This document shows, in pieces, positions 43,857 through 53,187 of a stretch of DNA of 64,000 nt. A program made the translations under genes and the position numbers. Position 1 is the first letter of the stretch, and each line of letters begins with the position of its first letter. The notes under the pieces are model-generated. The model was not told where the DNA came from. It did not search any database and saw nothing but the letters and a program-made list of their open reading frames with translations. Source of the stretch: Kuafuiihalomonas sp039024635 (GTDB taxonomy: Bacteria; Myxococcota; Kuafuiibacteriia; Kuafuiibacteriales; Kuafuiibacteriaceae); contig JBCCQA010000008.1 in assembly GCA_039024635.1 (NCBI GenBank), positions 112,062 through 176,061 of the forward strand, written 5' to 3'.

Positions 43857-45791
43857 ATGTCGCTCTCCTTGCTGTTGACCCTGGCCGCGGCGCCGCCGAC
43901 CGGTCCCTCCATCTCGTCCGCTTCCGCCGACTACCGAGACCGACTGGTCCAAGAAGCCAAAGCGAGGGCGCTGCATGAAGAGCGACAGTGGGAACTTCTT
44001 TTACACTACCGAGGCCGGCTCTTCGGAGGGAGGAAGAGTGAGGCGGACGGGGAGGGCTTCTTCGCCGACCCCAACGGCAAGTTCGACCCTGAAGCCGAGC
44101 TCGCAGGGACCCTGGAGGCCTTCTTCGAGTCGACACCCGACGAGTTCCACCCCCAGTGTCGTCTTGCCGCTCGATACAAATGGCTGAACTCAGTCTTGCG
44201 CTTTGATCGGTCGTTGATGCCCCAGCCGTACTGCCAGGGCCTCGAAAAGTACCTGCGGGTCATGGATCCCGACTCGGCCACCCTGATCTTCGCCTCGGCC
44301 TACATCAACGCGCCGCCTTCGATGTACGGACACACCTTCTTGCGCATCAATCGTCGGACAGCGCCCAACGTCCCCTTGCTTTCTCACATTCTGAACTACT
44401 CGGCGAACCCGTACACCTCAAACCCGCTCTTCTACACCGTCCTTGGAGTCACGGGCGGCTTCAAAGGCCACTTCGAAGGCATGCCGTACTACATGAAGAT
44501 TCGAGAGTACTCGGACCTGGAGGCCAGAGACCTTTGGGAGTACGAGCTCGACCTGGACCAGGACCAGCTCGACACCATGCTCCGCCATACCTGGGAGCTC
44601 GACCATACCCACTTCAACTACTATTTCTTCGACGAGAACTGCTCCTACCATCTGCTCTCGCTGTTGGAAGTCGCCGACCCCTCGCTTCGCCTCACTGACC
44701 AGTTCCCGGCATGGGTCATTCCGACCGACACCCTACAGGCCATTCTTCAAACCGAAGGCCTGGTTCGGGACCGAGCCTACCGACCTTCTCATGCCACCAA
44801 GATGGCGACTCGGGCCGATCGTCTGTCGGGTGACGAGCTGAAGGCGGCCAAGAAGATGGTTCAGGGTGAAGACGAGTCGCGATTCAAGGCCTTGGACGGG
44901 AGAGCCGAGGACCGGCAGGCGCTGATCCTGGAATCAGCCCACGACGTCTTCAAGTACAAGAACGGTTTCGAGCGCGCCGAGGGGGGTGACCCAGAGCTGC
45001 TGGCCAAGGCTCGACGTGAGGCGGAACTTTTGGACCGTCGCTCGGCCATACAGATCACGACCGAAGTGACGACGGTTCCTGAGCCTAGACCCCCCGAATC
45101 GGGGCACGGGAGCGCCAGGCTCGGCACCTCCGGGGGCGTGACCTCCGATGGCGACTACGTCCAAGAGGTCGAATGGCGAGCTGCCTTTCACGACTTCTTG
45201 GATCGCCAGCCCGGCTTCGTCGGGAACACGGAGCTGGAGATGCTGGCCATAGCCTTGCGCGTGATTCCATCCCAGAACGAAAGCGCCGACGTGGTCATCT
45301 TGGAGCGGGTCGACGCCCTGAACATCTTATCGGCGACGCCCTGGACCCGCTTCGCGAAGCCGCTGTCTTGGCGCGTGAACGTGGGCTACCGGCGGGTCGA
45401 CGACCTCGGTACGCACCGATGGAACAATACGGCCTTCGAGCTTCACGGAGGCCCGGGCCTGGCGTTTCAGTCTGCGCTCTTCAAGAAGGAAGTCCTCTAC
45501 TTGTTCCTGGACCCACAGTTCGAAGCGGGTCCAGCCTTCGACAGCCGGCAAACGGCCATCCGCTTCTCCGGCGATGCCGCCTTGGGCCTGGGCATCGACT
45601 TCACCGATTGGTGGCGCCTGGCGGCGGAGGCCCGCGTCGGCTACGTGCTCACCGGCGACCCCCTCGACGTCCTCTGGCAGGTCAGAGGCGGCATGAACTT
45701 CGCCCTTGGCCGCAACTTTGCCCTCCGCCTTCGCGGCGGCTACTTCCGCCGAGCAGAAGAAGCCCACGCCGGCCTGCTCTTCTATTACTGA
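43857..45791 (+). CDS. DUF4105 outer-membrane protein
   Basis: The 644-residue protein carries the DUF4105/Lnb-type N-terminal region (SATLIFASAYINAPPSMYGH, then GHTFLRIN, and later YYFFDENCSYHLLSLLE with a Cys). The C-terminal half consists of amphipathic strands ending in LLFYY, consistent with an outer-membrane beta-barrel. DUF4105 domains are papain-like, with the Cys and His noted here as candidate active residues. A signal-peptide-like start (SLLLTLAAAPPTGPS) is short. Function is unknown; location is inferred as outer membrane. Confidence 0.88.
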   Translation: MSLSLLLTLAAAPPTGPSISSASADYRDRLVQEAKARALHEERQWELLLHYRGRLFGGRKSEADGEGFFADPNGKFDPEAELAGTLEAFFESTPDEFHPQCRLAARYKWLNSVLRFDRSLMPQPYCQGLEKYLRVMDPDSATLIFASAYINAPPSMYGHTFLRINRRTAPNVPLLSHILNYSANPYTSNPLFYTVLGVTGGFKGHFEGMPYYMKIREYSDLEARDLWEYELDLDQDQLDTMLRHTWELDHTHFNYYFFDENCSYHLLSLLEVADPSLRLTDQFPAWVIPTDTLQAILQTEGLVRDRAYRPSHATKMATRADRLSGDELKAAKKMVQGEDESRFKALDGRAEDRQALILESAHDVFKYKNGFERAEGGDPELLAKARREAELLDRRSAIQITTEVTTVPEPRPPESGHGSARLGTSGGVTSDGDYVQEVEWRAAFHDFLDRQPGFVGNTELEMLAIALRVIPSQNESADVVILERVDALNILSATPWTRFAKPLSWRVNVGYRRVDDLGTHRWNNTAFELHGGPGLAFQSALFKKEVLYLFLDPQFEAGPAFDSRQTAIRFSGDAALGLGIDFTDWWRLAAEARVGYVLTGDPLDVLWQVRGGMNFALGRNFALRLRGGYFRRAEEAHAGLLFYY

Positions 45792-45863
45792 CGGTTAGGA
45801 TTGGTTCGAAGCCCGGGGGCCCTTGTTGACCGAGACCCCGATTGCCAGCGCCTTGATGGCGGT

Positions 45864-47426
45864 ATGGGCAAGGTAGGACGGCGCTGGGCTCATGTCACAT
45901 GGACGGTACTCTTGGCGTGCAGCGACAGCGAGGCGGATCCAGGCGCCTTGGAGGAAGCTGTTCCTGATTGGGATGGGGGAGTCGAAGCTCCAGACATCGG
46001 AGCTGGACGCGATACCGGCGTTCGCAGCTGGCCGAGTCACTGCGTCCGAGCCTTGGGTGTGGAGTGCGAGGAGATCGAGGTCGCCTACTTCAAGCCCAAC
46101 ATCCCCTCGCCCGAGGCTCGATTTGGTGGAACGGTCGCCTTCGAACGAGACGTCATCGCCATAGGTGCGCCGGAGGCAGGGGACCCCGCATTCCCGTACA
46201 TGGACCGAGGACTTGTCTTCATCTTCGAGCGTCGGTCCGAAGAGGAGTGGGAATGGACGAGCACCCTTCGGCCCGGACCGGAGCTCTCCGATTTTCATCT
46301 CCGCTTCGGCGCGGCTTTGGCCCTGGACGGCGATACGCTGGTCGTGGGTGTCCCTCTCCACGGGTCGATAGGCCTTACCTTCAACTCGCCAGCCTACGGG
46401 ACGGCGGTCGTGTACCGGCGGATGGCCGCTGGCGACTGGCAAGAGGTTCAGACTCTTCGAGCAAGCACCGGCGCCTACTTCGCGGGCTTCGGGGGCGCAC
46501 TCGCGCTGGAGGGCAATACGCTGGTCGTGGGTGCCCAAGGTGATGTCGAAGAGGGCTATCGAGATGGTCCAGGTGTTGCCTACGTCTTTCGCCGCTGGAC
46601 CAAAGCCGAGGCGTGGGAAGAGACGGCCCAGCTTCGGCCATTCAATGGTGAGCGAGGGGACCGCTTCGGGGCGGCCCTCGCGCTGGAAGGCGACAGCCTA
46701 GTCGTCTCCTCTCCGGGAGAGGATAGCGCTGCTACCGGCATCAACGGAGGAGGTTGGGACAACGACGCCCGGCAGAGTGGCGCTGCCTACGTTTTCCATC
46801 GTGAGACCACAGGCGAGTGGCGAGCCACTCATTTCATAAAGGCGTCGAACACGGACCCCGGCGACCGCTTTGGAACCTCCCTGGCCTTGGACTCGGGCCT
46901 CTTGGTCGTTGGCGCAACAGGCGAGTCGAGTGCAGGGGTGGGCGTCGACGGTGCGCAGCGAAATGAGCAGGCCCGTGGTAGTGGCGCGGTCTACGTCTTC
47001 GAGCGTCGAGCACACCGAGATTGGGAACAAGTCGCGTACATCAAGGCTTCGAACACCGACGCTGACGATGGATTCGGAGCGTCGGTGCACCTGCAAGATG
47101 AACTCATGGCGGTCGGCGCGCCCGGAGAGGCGTCACTCGGACGAGGTGTGAACGACCTCCAAGGAGACGATTCCGGCGTCCAGGCCGGCGCCGTCTATCT
47201 CTTCAGCAGGGTGGACGGTGGAACTTGGTTTCAGCAGGCCTACCTTAAGGCTTCGAACAGCGCGGGCTTCGACCAATTCGGGCGTTCGGTTGCATTGGAG
47301 GGGGACCATCTCCTTGTCGGCGCCGTAGGCGAAGACGGTAGCGCTCGAGGCGTGAACGGCAACCGCTTCGACGATGCCTCCGAGAATAGCGGCGCAGCCT
47401 TTCTTCATCGCATTCGCCCGCGCTGA
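45864..47426 (+). CDS. FG-GAP repeat lipoprotein (seven-bladed propeller)
   Basis: The ATG at 45864 opens a lipobox (LLAC) lipoprotein of 520 residues. After a short acidic stalk come seven FG-GAP-type repeats, such as RFGAALALDGDTLVVGVP, RFGAALALEGDSLVVSSP and QFGRSVALEGDHLLVGAV. Each is followed by a Ser/Asn-rich loop, which is consistent with one complete seven-bladed beta-propeller as in integrin alpha subunits. Ligand binding at the cell surface is likely, but the ligand is unknown. An upstream in-frame ATG at 45801 would not start a signal peptide. Confidence 0.88.
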   Translation: MGKVGRRWAHVTWTVLLACSDSEADPGALEEAVPDWDGGVEAPDIGAGRDTGVRSWPSHCVRALGVECEEIEVAYFKPNIPSPEARFGGTVAFERDVIAIGAPEAGDPAFPYMDRGLVFIFERRSEEEWEWTSTLRPGPELSDFHLRFGAALALDGDTLVVGVPLHGSIGLTFNSPAYGTAVVYRRMAAGDWQEVQTLRASTGAYFAGFGGALALEGNTLVVGAQGDVEEGYRDGPGVAYVFRRWTKAEAWEETAQLRPFNGERGDRFGAALALEGDSLVVSSPGEDSAATGINGGGWDNDARQSGAAYVFHRETTGEWRATHFIKASNTDPGDRFGTSLALDSGLLVVGATGESSAGVGVDGAQRNEQARGSGAVYVFERRAHRDWEQVAYIKASNTDADDGFGASVHLQDELMAVGAPGEASLGRGVNDLQGDDSGVQAGAVYLFSRVDGGTWFQQAYLKASNSAGFDQFGRSVALEGDHLLVGAVGEDGSARGVNGNRFDDASENSGAAFLHRIRPR

Positions 47427-47843
47427 GGTGCGCCTTGGGTGCGGAGTCCGAAGTCTTTGCGCGGAGCCCCCATGACGCGGCGTGAATGGTCGGCGCCCTT
47501 GCAGTGGCCAGCCTGGCGGCTCTCGTGTACGCCCTCTCAGCGCCTCGGGGGAGCGCTGACGAGGGTGGAAGCGTATGAGACCCGACATGTGTTTTCCTCC
47601 TCGGGGCGAGCTCCTCGCTGCAACCGTCTGACTGCTTCCGACCCTCGTTGCAGCTGGGGTATCCTGGACTGCACCTCTCGCGAGCTTCGAGCGAGCCAGG
47701 GTGGGCTCGTTACGGGAAGTCGTGACCGACGCCATCACCGATCAACGGAGTAGCCAGGCCTTGCTCTTTAGCTTCCTCCTTTGGGTAGGCGGGCTGGGCA
47801 GTCTCTTGTGTGGAGTGTCCTTGACTGTCCGGAGGCTCCCGAT
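47427..47843. other. 417-bp gap with no convincing gene
   Basis: The stretch lies between the FG-GAP lipoprotein and the DUF3817 protein, both on the plus strand. Short open frames exist on both strands, but they have low-complexity Arg/Ser-rich translations and no family motif. It should contain the promoter of the DUF3817 gene. I could not place a promoter or terminator. Confidence 0.4.
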
Positions 47844-48137
47844 ATGGCAAAGCCGATGGACAACGTGCGGCTCGTTCGCCTCGTCGGCTTCGTCGAGGGC
47901 TGCTCCTGGCTACTGCTTCTATTCGTCGCGATGCCGCTGAAGTACGGTTTCGGTCAGCCCTGGGCGGTGCGTGTCGTCGGGATGGGCCACGGCATCCTGT
48001 TCTGCCTGTTCGTAGTCGTTCTCCTCCGCGCCCATCTGAGTGAGCGCTGGGGGCTCGTCCGCTCGGGCATCCTCTTCCTGGCTGCCCTCTTGCCTTTCGG
48101 CTTCTTGTTCGTCGACCGCAGCCTGCGGGAGGCATAG
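47844..48137 (+). CDS. DUF3817 integral membrane protein
   Basis: The 97-residue protein has three membrane helices and the DUF3817 signature around LVGFVEGCSWLLLLFVAMP and VVGMGHGILFCLFVV. DUF3817 proteins are small inner-membrane proteins of unknown role. The ATG at 47844 gives the family N-terminus; an in-frame upstream start would add a non-homologous leader. It converges on the caspase gene with only one base between the stop codons. Confidence 0.88.
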   Translation: MAKPMDNVRLVRLVGFVEGCSWLLLLFVAMPLKYGFGQPWAVRVVGMGHGILFCLFVVVLLRAHLSERWGLVRSGILFLAALLPFGFLFVDRSLREA

Positions 48138-48138
48138 C

Positions 48139-49662
48139 TCAGAAAGCAAAGCTCAGACCGAGCTCCGGACCAATCTCGGGTCGAAGCGCGATCTGGCCAT
48201 CTTCCTCTCGGAAAAAGAGAGTGCCTCGGGTTTCGAGATGAAGGTCGAGGTTCTCCCACAGCGGAAGGCGTAGGTCCAACCCGAGGCTAGGTCCTGCTGC
48301 CAGCGCCGTCGAGCCCGCGGCGGGCTCGAGGCCGCTTCCTTCGAGCTGCCCCGCATCGTCCCGCTCGATATTTTGGCGAACCACTCGCCAGGCCACACCT
48401 CCGGTGACGCTCAGCCACCAGATCAGTCTTCGGCCGTAGCGCAGGTCACCGCCAAGCCAGCGCTCTCTTTGCTGGGTCGGACCAAGCTCGAAGTCGGTTT
48501 GCCCCAGGTCCAAGCTGGCCGACCAGCGATTCTTGTTTCGTCGCCACCCGAAACGAAGACGCGCTTGGTGGGCTAGGGCGCCCTCGGTGCTTCGAGCAGG
48601 TGCGTAGCTTCCGGTGAGCTCGTAGACCGAGAGGCGCAGTCGACCCCCCTTCGCAGCGACCGCGCTTGCCGGCACGCGAACGAAGCCACTGCCGGATAAC
48701 TCCTGGTCTCCATCCAATAGGAGCTCCGCCGCTTCGCTTCTCGGACCCCACTGCCGAACGATCAAGTAGCGTCCCTTGGGGAGGCGAACTTGGGTCTGAC
48801 TCGAGCGCTGCGTCCATACCTCGGAAACGAGGTCACCCACCGGCCGCGCGAAGACCAGGTAGCGCTCGTCTCGGCCCTCGGGGAGGATGAGGGCCGCCCC
48901 CGCCGAACGTAGATCGGTCATGATCAACCGACCCGTCCCCTCCACGTCGAGCTGAACGCTGGGGTGCATCACGCGACCGCTGTGGACGGCCGAGTATCTA
49001 ACCGTCTGATTGAAGGCGTAGCGATAGGCTTCGTCGAAGGACACCTGCTGGTCGAGGTCGCGGTCGGCGGCGCCTCGCATGCCTGTCAGTAGCTGATGGG
49101 TGAAGACACCCGCCTCGAGCTGATCGCTTTCCTGCGACAGCTCCCCCGGGCTAGCCGATCGAACACTGACCAGACCCTTGAGACCAGACTGGACCTCGAT
49201 CCCGAACCCCTCGGCCGGTACCAGGCCTTTGTCTCGGCCACGCTCTCCTCGGCAGGCATCGACCACCATCAAGCGTAGATCGAAAGGCGCGGCGGCGAGG
49301 GTCTCTTCGACCTCTTGGAAGGGGAGTCGGGCGTCGCCCAAATGCATGGCCTCTTCGTCCGCGTGACCGCTGAAGTACCAGAACACGATGGGCGGCGCAG
49401 ACTGGAGCTCGGCCTGTGCGACCATTTCGTCGAGCGCGGATCGAAGCTCCTGAGCCGTGGGACCCTCCAGAAGCCAGCTGTTGTCGAAGTCCGCACCACC
49501 AAGCTCGTGGAGCAAGCCCATGAACTGGGCTGCATCACGCTCGGCGTAGGCCAGCGGACGCTCTTCGCGAAGCCCTTCGTTGGCCCCGACCGCAAATACC
49601 CAACGAGGCGGCTCCGTCCCCTGGGCGCAAAGACTCAGGCCTAAGGCGGTGACAAGGAGCAT
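48139..49662 (-). CDS. Caspase-fold protein with EF-hand and C-terminal outer-membrane barrel
   Basis: The 507-residue protein has a signal peptide, then a C14-type caspase domain with the His-Cys dyad: His100 in FWYFSGHAD and Cys137 in VVDACRGE. An EF-hand-type loop (DRDLDQQVSFDE, about 200-211) follows. After a beta region the C-terminal third consists of amphipathic strands ending in GLSFAF, the layout of an outer-membrane barrel. Bacterial caspase-like (metacaspase/orthocaspase) proteins cleave after basic or acidic residues and have been linked to cell death and signalling. It is downstream of the anti-sigma-like gene (22-bp overlap), so the cluster is one transcript. Confidence 0.9.
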   Translation of the reverse strand: MLLVTALGLSLCAQGTEPPRWVFAVGANEGLREERPLAYAERDAAQFMGLLHELGGADFDNSWLLEGPTAQELRSALDEMVAQAELQSAPPIVFWYFSGHADEEAMHLGDARLPFQEVEETLAAAPFDLRLMVVDACRGERGRDKGLVPAEGFGIEVQSGLKGLVSVRSASPGELSQESDQLEAGVFTHQLLTGMRGAADRDLDQQVSFDEAYRYAFNQTVRYSAVHSGRVMHPSVQLDVEGTGRLIMTDLRSAGAALILPEGRDERYLVFARPVGDLVSEVWTQRSSQTQVRLPKGRYLIVRQWGPRSEAAELLLDGDQELSGSGFVRVPASAVAAKGGRLRLSVYELTGSYAPARSTEGALAHQARLRFGWRRNKNRWSASLDLGQTDFELGPTQQRERWLGGDLRYGRRLIWWLSVTGGVAWRVVRQNIERDDAGQLEGSGLEPAAGSTALAAGPSLGLDLRLPLWENLDLHLETRGTLFFREEDGQIALRPEIGPELGLSFAF

Positions 49663-50234
49663 CGCGCAGCCTCCTCTCCGGAAACGGTCAGGACGAGCTG
49701 CGTCGCTGCGAGGGTCTCGGGTACCTCGAAGCTCTCGGTTGGAACGACTTGGTCGCTCCCGTCGAGTAGAAGTTCAGCCAAGAGCTGAGTCTCCCGCTCG
49801 GTCCGCCCCAAGACCTGGGCGACGGCGCCTTCGGGACCCGACACCGCGAAACGAATTCGGTCTCCGCTCTCGACCGACAGCGATTGACAGCCTCGCGTCA
49901 CGGCGCCGCGTCGCTCACGCAGGACCTGGAGTGTAGCTGCAATACCTTTGAACCGAGTCTCGGACGGGGGACTGGGCAACGCCAAAAGGAGCCCCGCCGC
50001 AAGAGCCGCCCCCGCCACCGGCCACAGCCAGGCGCGACCCCGTTGAACTTCCAGGCCGAGGAGACGATCCTCATCCTGCCGGGCATAGTAGGCTTGGTTG
50101 GCCTCCCGCAGGGCATCCAGACGTCGCCGGCACATCAGACAGCTGGCCAAGTGGACGTCCGTTTCCGCTTCGGACTCACCGACCAGATGCAGTTCCAGCT
50201 CCACCAACGGCGGATGGTCCATGGGCTCCTTCAT
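49641..50234 (-). CDS. Anti-sigma-like membrane protein with zinc-binding HxxxCxxC motif
   Basis: The 197-residue protein starts at ATG 50234, overlapping the sigma stop by ATGA. Residues 1-60 are cytoplasmic with the anti-sigma zinc motif (His28, Cys32, Cys35 in HLASCLMC). One membrane helix (about 69-85) follows, then a periplasmic beta-rich domain of about 110 residues. This zf-HC2 layout is that of anti-sigma factors that hold ECF sigma factors at the membrane until cleaved. The adjacent sigma gene and the downstream caspase make it the central part of the cluster. Confidence 0.85.
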   Translation of the reverse strand: MKEPMDHPPLVELELHLVGESEAETDVHLASCLMCRRRLDALREANQAYYARQDEDRLLGLEVQRGRAWLWPVAGAALAAGLLLALPSPPSETRFKGIAATLQVLRERRGAVTRGCQSLSVESGDRIRFAVSGPEGAVAQVLGRTERETQLLAELLLDGSDQVVPTESFEVPETLAATQLVLTVSGEEAARCSLSPP

Positions 50235-50767
50235 GGCTGCTCGGCCCGAGCCCGGGCGAAGGCCCGAATCTGCTTCAGTCTCTTGTTGACCGTCTGCCGA
50301 GACCAACCGAGGTGCTCCGCCGCATCGCCTTGGCTTCGCTCCTCGACCCAAACCATGACCGCCAGGTCCCGCTCCTTGGGCTCGAGCGCGAGCAAGATCT
50401 TCATGACCTGGTCCTGGTCCTCGAGGTCGTCCACCTCGGCCAAGGGCTCCTCGGGTAGAGTGGCCATCGGCTCGGGCGCCCGTTGCCGGCGCTTGAGCTC
50501 AGCCCAGCATGCCCTCTGACAAACCTGATAGAGCCAGGGGAGCTTCTTTTGGGCCTCTCGAAAGGCCTGACCGTAGCGAATCAAGTTCATGAAGGCCTCC
50601 TGCAAAGCATCGTCGGCAGCCGCATCGCTGCGCATGATCGTCCGACAGCGCCGCCACATCGCCGCGCCGTAGCGACGATGGATCTGTCGGAGCTCGTCCC
50701 TACTCAGCTTCGACGCTTGCCCCTGAAGAGCGAGGGCCTCGGGAGAACTGTCAACCTCCGCCGCCAT
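50231..50767 (-). CDS. ECF sigma factor in the caspase cluster
   Basis: The 178-residue protein has sigma2 (MWRRCRTIMRSDAAADDALQ, followed by EAFMNLIRYG) and sigma4 (LEPKERDLAVMVWVEERSQG, then the helix-turn-helix DAAEHLGWSRQTVNKRL). It begins at ATG 50767, 5 bp downstream of the lipoprotein stop, and overlaps the anti-sigma-like gene (ATGA). Longer in-frame starts lie inside the upstream lipoprotein and are antisense-free but unlikely. The pair forms a typical sigma/anti-sigma module. Its targets may include this same operon. Confidence 0.92.
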   Translation of the reverse strand: MAAEVDSSPEALALQGQASKLSRDELRQIHRRYGAAMWRRCRTIMRSDAAADDALQEAFMNLIRYGQAFREAQKKLPWLYQVCQRACWAELKRRQRAPEPMATLPEEPLAEVDDLEDQDQVMKILLALEPKERDLAVMVWVEERSQGDAAEHLGWSRQTVNKRLKQIRAFARARAEQP

Positions 50768-50772
50768 CGACC

Positions 50773-51678
50773 CTACAGATCGTCCTCGCGGACCCAACGG
50801 CCCTCGGCGCACAGAAAAAGCTCCTCCAAGAAGACGAAGGCATCCCCTTCGTCTCGGCAAGGCTCCAGCGATGGGTTGCATGGCCAGTCCTGCAGGAAAC
50901 CGGGATCGGGGTCCCCGACCAGGGCCATCGTAAAGGCCGTCACTGCGTCCTTGCCTTGCCGTAGCTGACACAAGCCGAGCATCACGGAGCTGCAGTCCAC
51001 GAAGACGTAGGTCTGGCCCATGCTTCCGCAAGCGAGGGCTTCGAATGGCTGATTGGCCAGCAGTGCCAAGTCGTCGGGGAGGGGCTCATTCCACGGCAGA
51101 GTGCTCGCTAGAGGAGACTCGAAGAGGAGCTGGCTCCGATAGCGAAAGGAGAGCTCGGGTTCGTCAAAAAGAGGCTCCTCGAGGAGGACGTTGCGGGCGA
51201 GCTCGAAGGGCCCGCTCAGACTGCGCCCCACCCTGATGCCCGGGCCCGCGCCCTCATTCCCTGGCGGCCCCCGCCAGAAGAGTACAGGTCGTCGCTCGAA
51301 GAGGGCTGCCGGCTCGAATATGAAGTCGAAGGCCAAGGGGACGTCGGCTTCGACCGGGACTACGATGAAGAAACCTTGGGCTACTCGAGCCTGCTCTGGC
51401 CAGCTGGGGTCGAGCTCGTTGGCGCGGACGAAGGTTACTTCGGGGGGCGCCTGCGTCAGAACAATCTCGAAGCTACCGTCGGCCTCGACTCGGGTAGAGG
51501 CGCCCGGAAGCACTTCCACGTCGAAGGGCGTCCTCCACACCAGGAAGACCGCCAGGGCTTCGTTGCGGATCCGTTGAACGCGACCCGTGACCCGCGCGAC
51601 TTCCAGAGCCGCCGACGGCGCGCGTAGACCATCGCAGCCCGCGAGTGCCAAGGCGAGTAGGGGCCAGCAGCGCCGCAC
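50773..51678 (-). CDS. Lipoprotein of the caspase cluster
   Basis: The 301-residue protein has a short signal and lipobox (LALALAGC). The mature part is beta-rich with scattered Cys near the C-terminus (CGSMGQ, CQLRQG, CNPSLEPC) and a possible carboxypeptidase-regulatory-like fold near the N-terminus (GSFEIVLTQAPPEVTFVRA). It lies 5 bp upstream of the ECF sigma gene and is the first gene of the operon. It may be the surface partner or sensor for the system, but this is inference. Confidence 0.8.
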   Translation of the reverse strand: MRRCWPLLALALAGCDGLRAPSAALEVARVTGRVQRIRNEALAVFLVWRTPFDVEVLPGASTRVEADGSFEIVLTQAPPEVTFVRANELDPSWPEQARVAQGFFIVVPVEADVPLAFDFIFEPAALFERRPVLFWRGPPGNEGAGPGIRVGRSLSGPFELARNVLLEEPLFDEPELSFRYRSQLLFESPLASTLPWNEPLPDDLALLANQPFEALACGSMGQTYVFVDCSSVMLGLCQLRQGKDAVTAFTMALVGDPDPGFLQDWPCNPSLEPCRDEGDAFVFLEELFLCAEGRWVREDDL

Positions 51679-51800
51679 CGAGATCCCCTAACATCTCTCC
51701 GCGGGCCGACGCGAACCGGCTGCATCGTCCAAATCCATGCCTAGGGAAGAGCGAGCCACCCCCCGAAACTGTCGCCTCGAGATCGAAGAAAGTCTGAGCC

Positions 51801-53174
51801 TCAAACGAAGGAGGGAAGGGGGCTCGGGAAATTGGCCAGTCCTGGTAGAGCCAGCTCCAGCTCCGAGGGACTGAGACCGAACCATCGGCCCAGAGGCGCC
51901 GCGTACTGCTCCACCGAGAGGCTCGGAATGAGACGTCCGCCCCCGGCATCGAGCGCGTGGCCCAGAGTGGCCTCGGGCAGCTCACCGTAGACCTGTCCTC
52001 CGCGCACGGCGCTCCCCACCACAAACTGGTGGCCGCCCCATCCATGGTCGGTCCCGTCTCCATTGACAGCTAGGGTGCGACCGAACTCGGAGGCAGTGAA
52101 GAGGGTGACTTGCTGGTCGAGCCCCAGTTCCTCCATGGCGCGCTGAAAGGCGACGATGCCGCCCGCGAGTCCAGCCTGGTCCATCGGCAAGGTTTGGGCC
52201 TGGACCGAATGCGTATCGAAGCCCCCCAAGCCAATCACGAACACCTGGCGACCAGCGGATAGACTCGAGCGGGCGGCGATGGCTCGCGCCACCGCTTGGA
52301 GCTGAGCACCGGCGTCCGAAGGCGGAAAGAGCGTTTGAAAAGCCGGGACCCCACGCTGGGCACGGTCGTACAGGGCGTTGGCGTCGAAGCTCCGTCGGGC
52401 GAGACTGCGGACGTCCTGCTCCAAGAGACTGCGCCCCGCCCCCGGCTCGGGACGAAAGTGCTGACGGAGAACTTCGAGCCAGGCTGGAGCCTCGGACCCG
52501 AAGTCCTCTTCCATGGCCGAGAGCGCTAAGATCCTCGAAGCGCCGTCCACACTGACTTGATAGGGCACCGTCGACCGGCCCGTGACGAACAGATCGTTGT
52601 CGCCCGTCGTGATGGCCCCGAACTCAGCCGCGCCATTGCGGGAAGATAACGCATCCATGAAGCGCCCGCCCCAGCCGCTGGTCGTGCCCTCCGGCCCTCC
52701 GGCCTGCCAAGTAGACGCCTGGTCGTTGTGAGAGAATAGACGACTCGGCAGCCGCGCCGTCTGGTCCGCATAGCTTGCCCGCGTAACAGGCTCCAGGAGG
52801 GGACCGACGTTGCCAACGATGGCAGCCTTGCCTTCGGCGTAGAGCTGAACCAGTCCCGCCATCTCCGAGGGGAGCGCGAACTGCCGAGAGCCGAACGAAT
52901 CACCGGCCGCGAAAGGGACTAAGGTCGAAGGATCACGAGGTGTCGTGTAGGCCGAAAGAAAGCTGCGCCGATGCCGCTCGTACTCAGCGTAGGCGGTGGC
53001 GTCATAGGGGATGACGGTGTCCCAGTTGTCCATGCCGCCCGAGAGGTAGACGCAGACCAGGGCTCTGTAGTCTTCGGTCTCGTCGGCTCGCGCGGTTCGG
53101 GCCAGCGGAAGCCGAGCCAGGGAACCGGCCAGACCGAGGCCGCCGGAACGGAGGAGGAAACTTCGACGGTTCAT
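51801..53174 (-). CDS. DUF1501 protein
   Basis: The 457-residue protein begins with a Tat-like N-terminus (NRRSFLLRSGGLGLAG) and carries the DUF1501 signature (LVCVYLSGGMDNWDTVIPYD, GFDTHSVQ, and GRTLAVNGDGTDHGWGGHQF). DUF1501 is an alkaline-phosphatase-superfamily relative found as a partner of DUF1800. AAAGGA lies 8 nt before the start. The gap to the upstream DUF1800 gene is 13 bp, so the pair is one operon. The role of the pair is unknown; export via Tat is likely. Confidence 0.93.
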   Translation of the reverse strand: MNRRSFLLRSGGLGLAGSLARLPLARTARADETEDYRALVCVYLSGGMDNWDTVIPYDATAYAEYERHRRSFLSAYTTPRDPSTLVPFAAGDSFGSRQFALPSEMAGLVQLYAEGKAAIVGNVGPLLEPVTRASYADQTARLPSRLFSHNDQASTWQAGGPEGTTSGWGGRFMDALSSRNGAAEFGAITTGDNDLFVTGRSTVPYQVSVDGASRILALSAMEEDFGSEAPAWLEVLRQHFRPEPGAGRSLLEQDVRSLARRSFDANALYDRAQRGVPAFQTLFPPSDAGAQLQAVARAIAARSSLSAGRQVFVIGLGGFDTHSVQAQTLPMDQAGLAGGIVAFQRAMEELGLDQQVTLFTASEFGRTLAVNGDGTDHGWGGHQFVVGSAVRGGQVYGELPEATLGHALDAGGGRLIPSLSVEQYAAPLGRWFGLSPSELELALPGLANFPSPLPSFV

Positions 53175-53187
53175 GTGTGGTCCTTTC

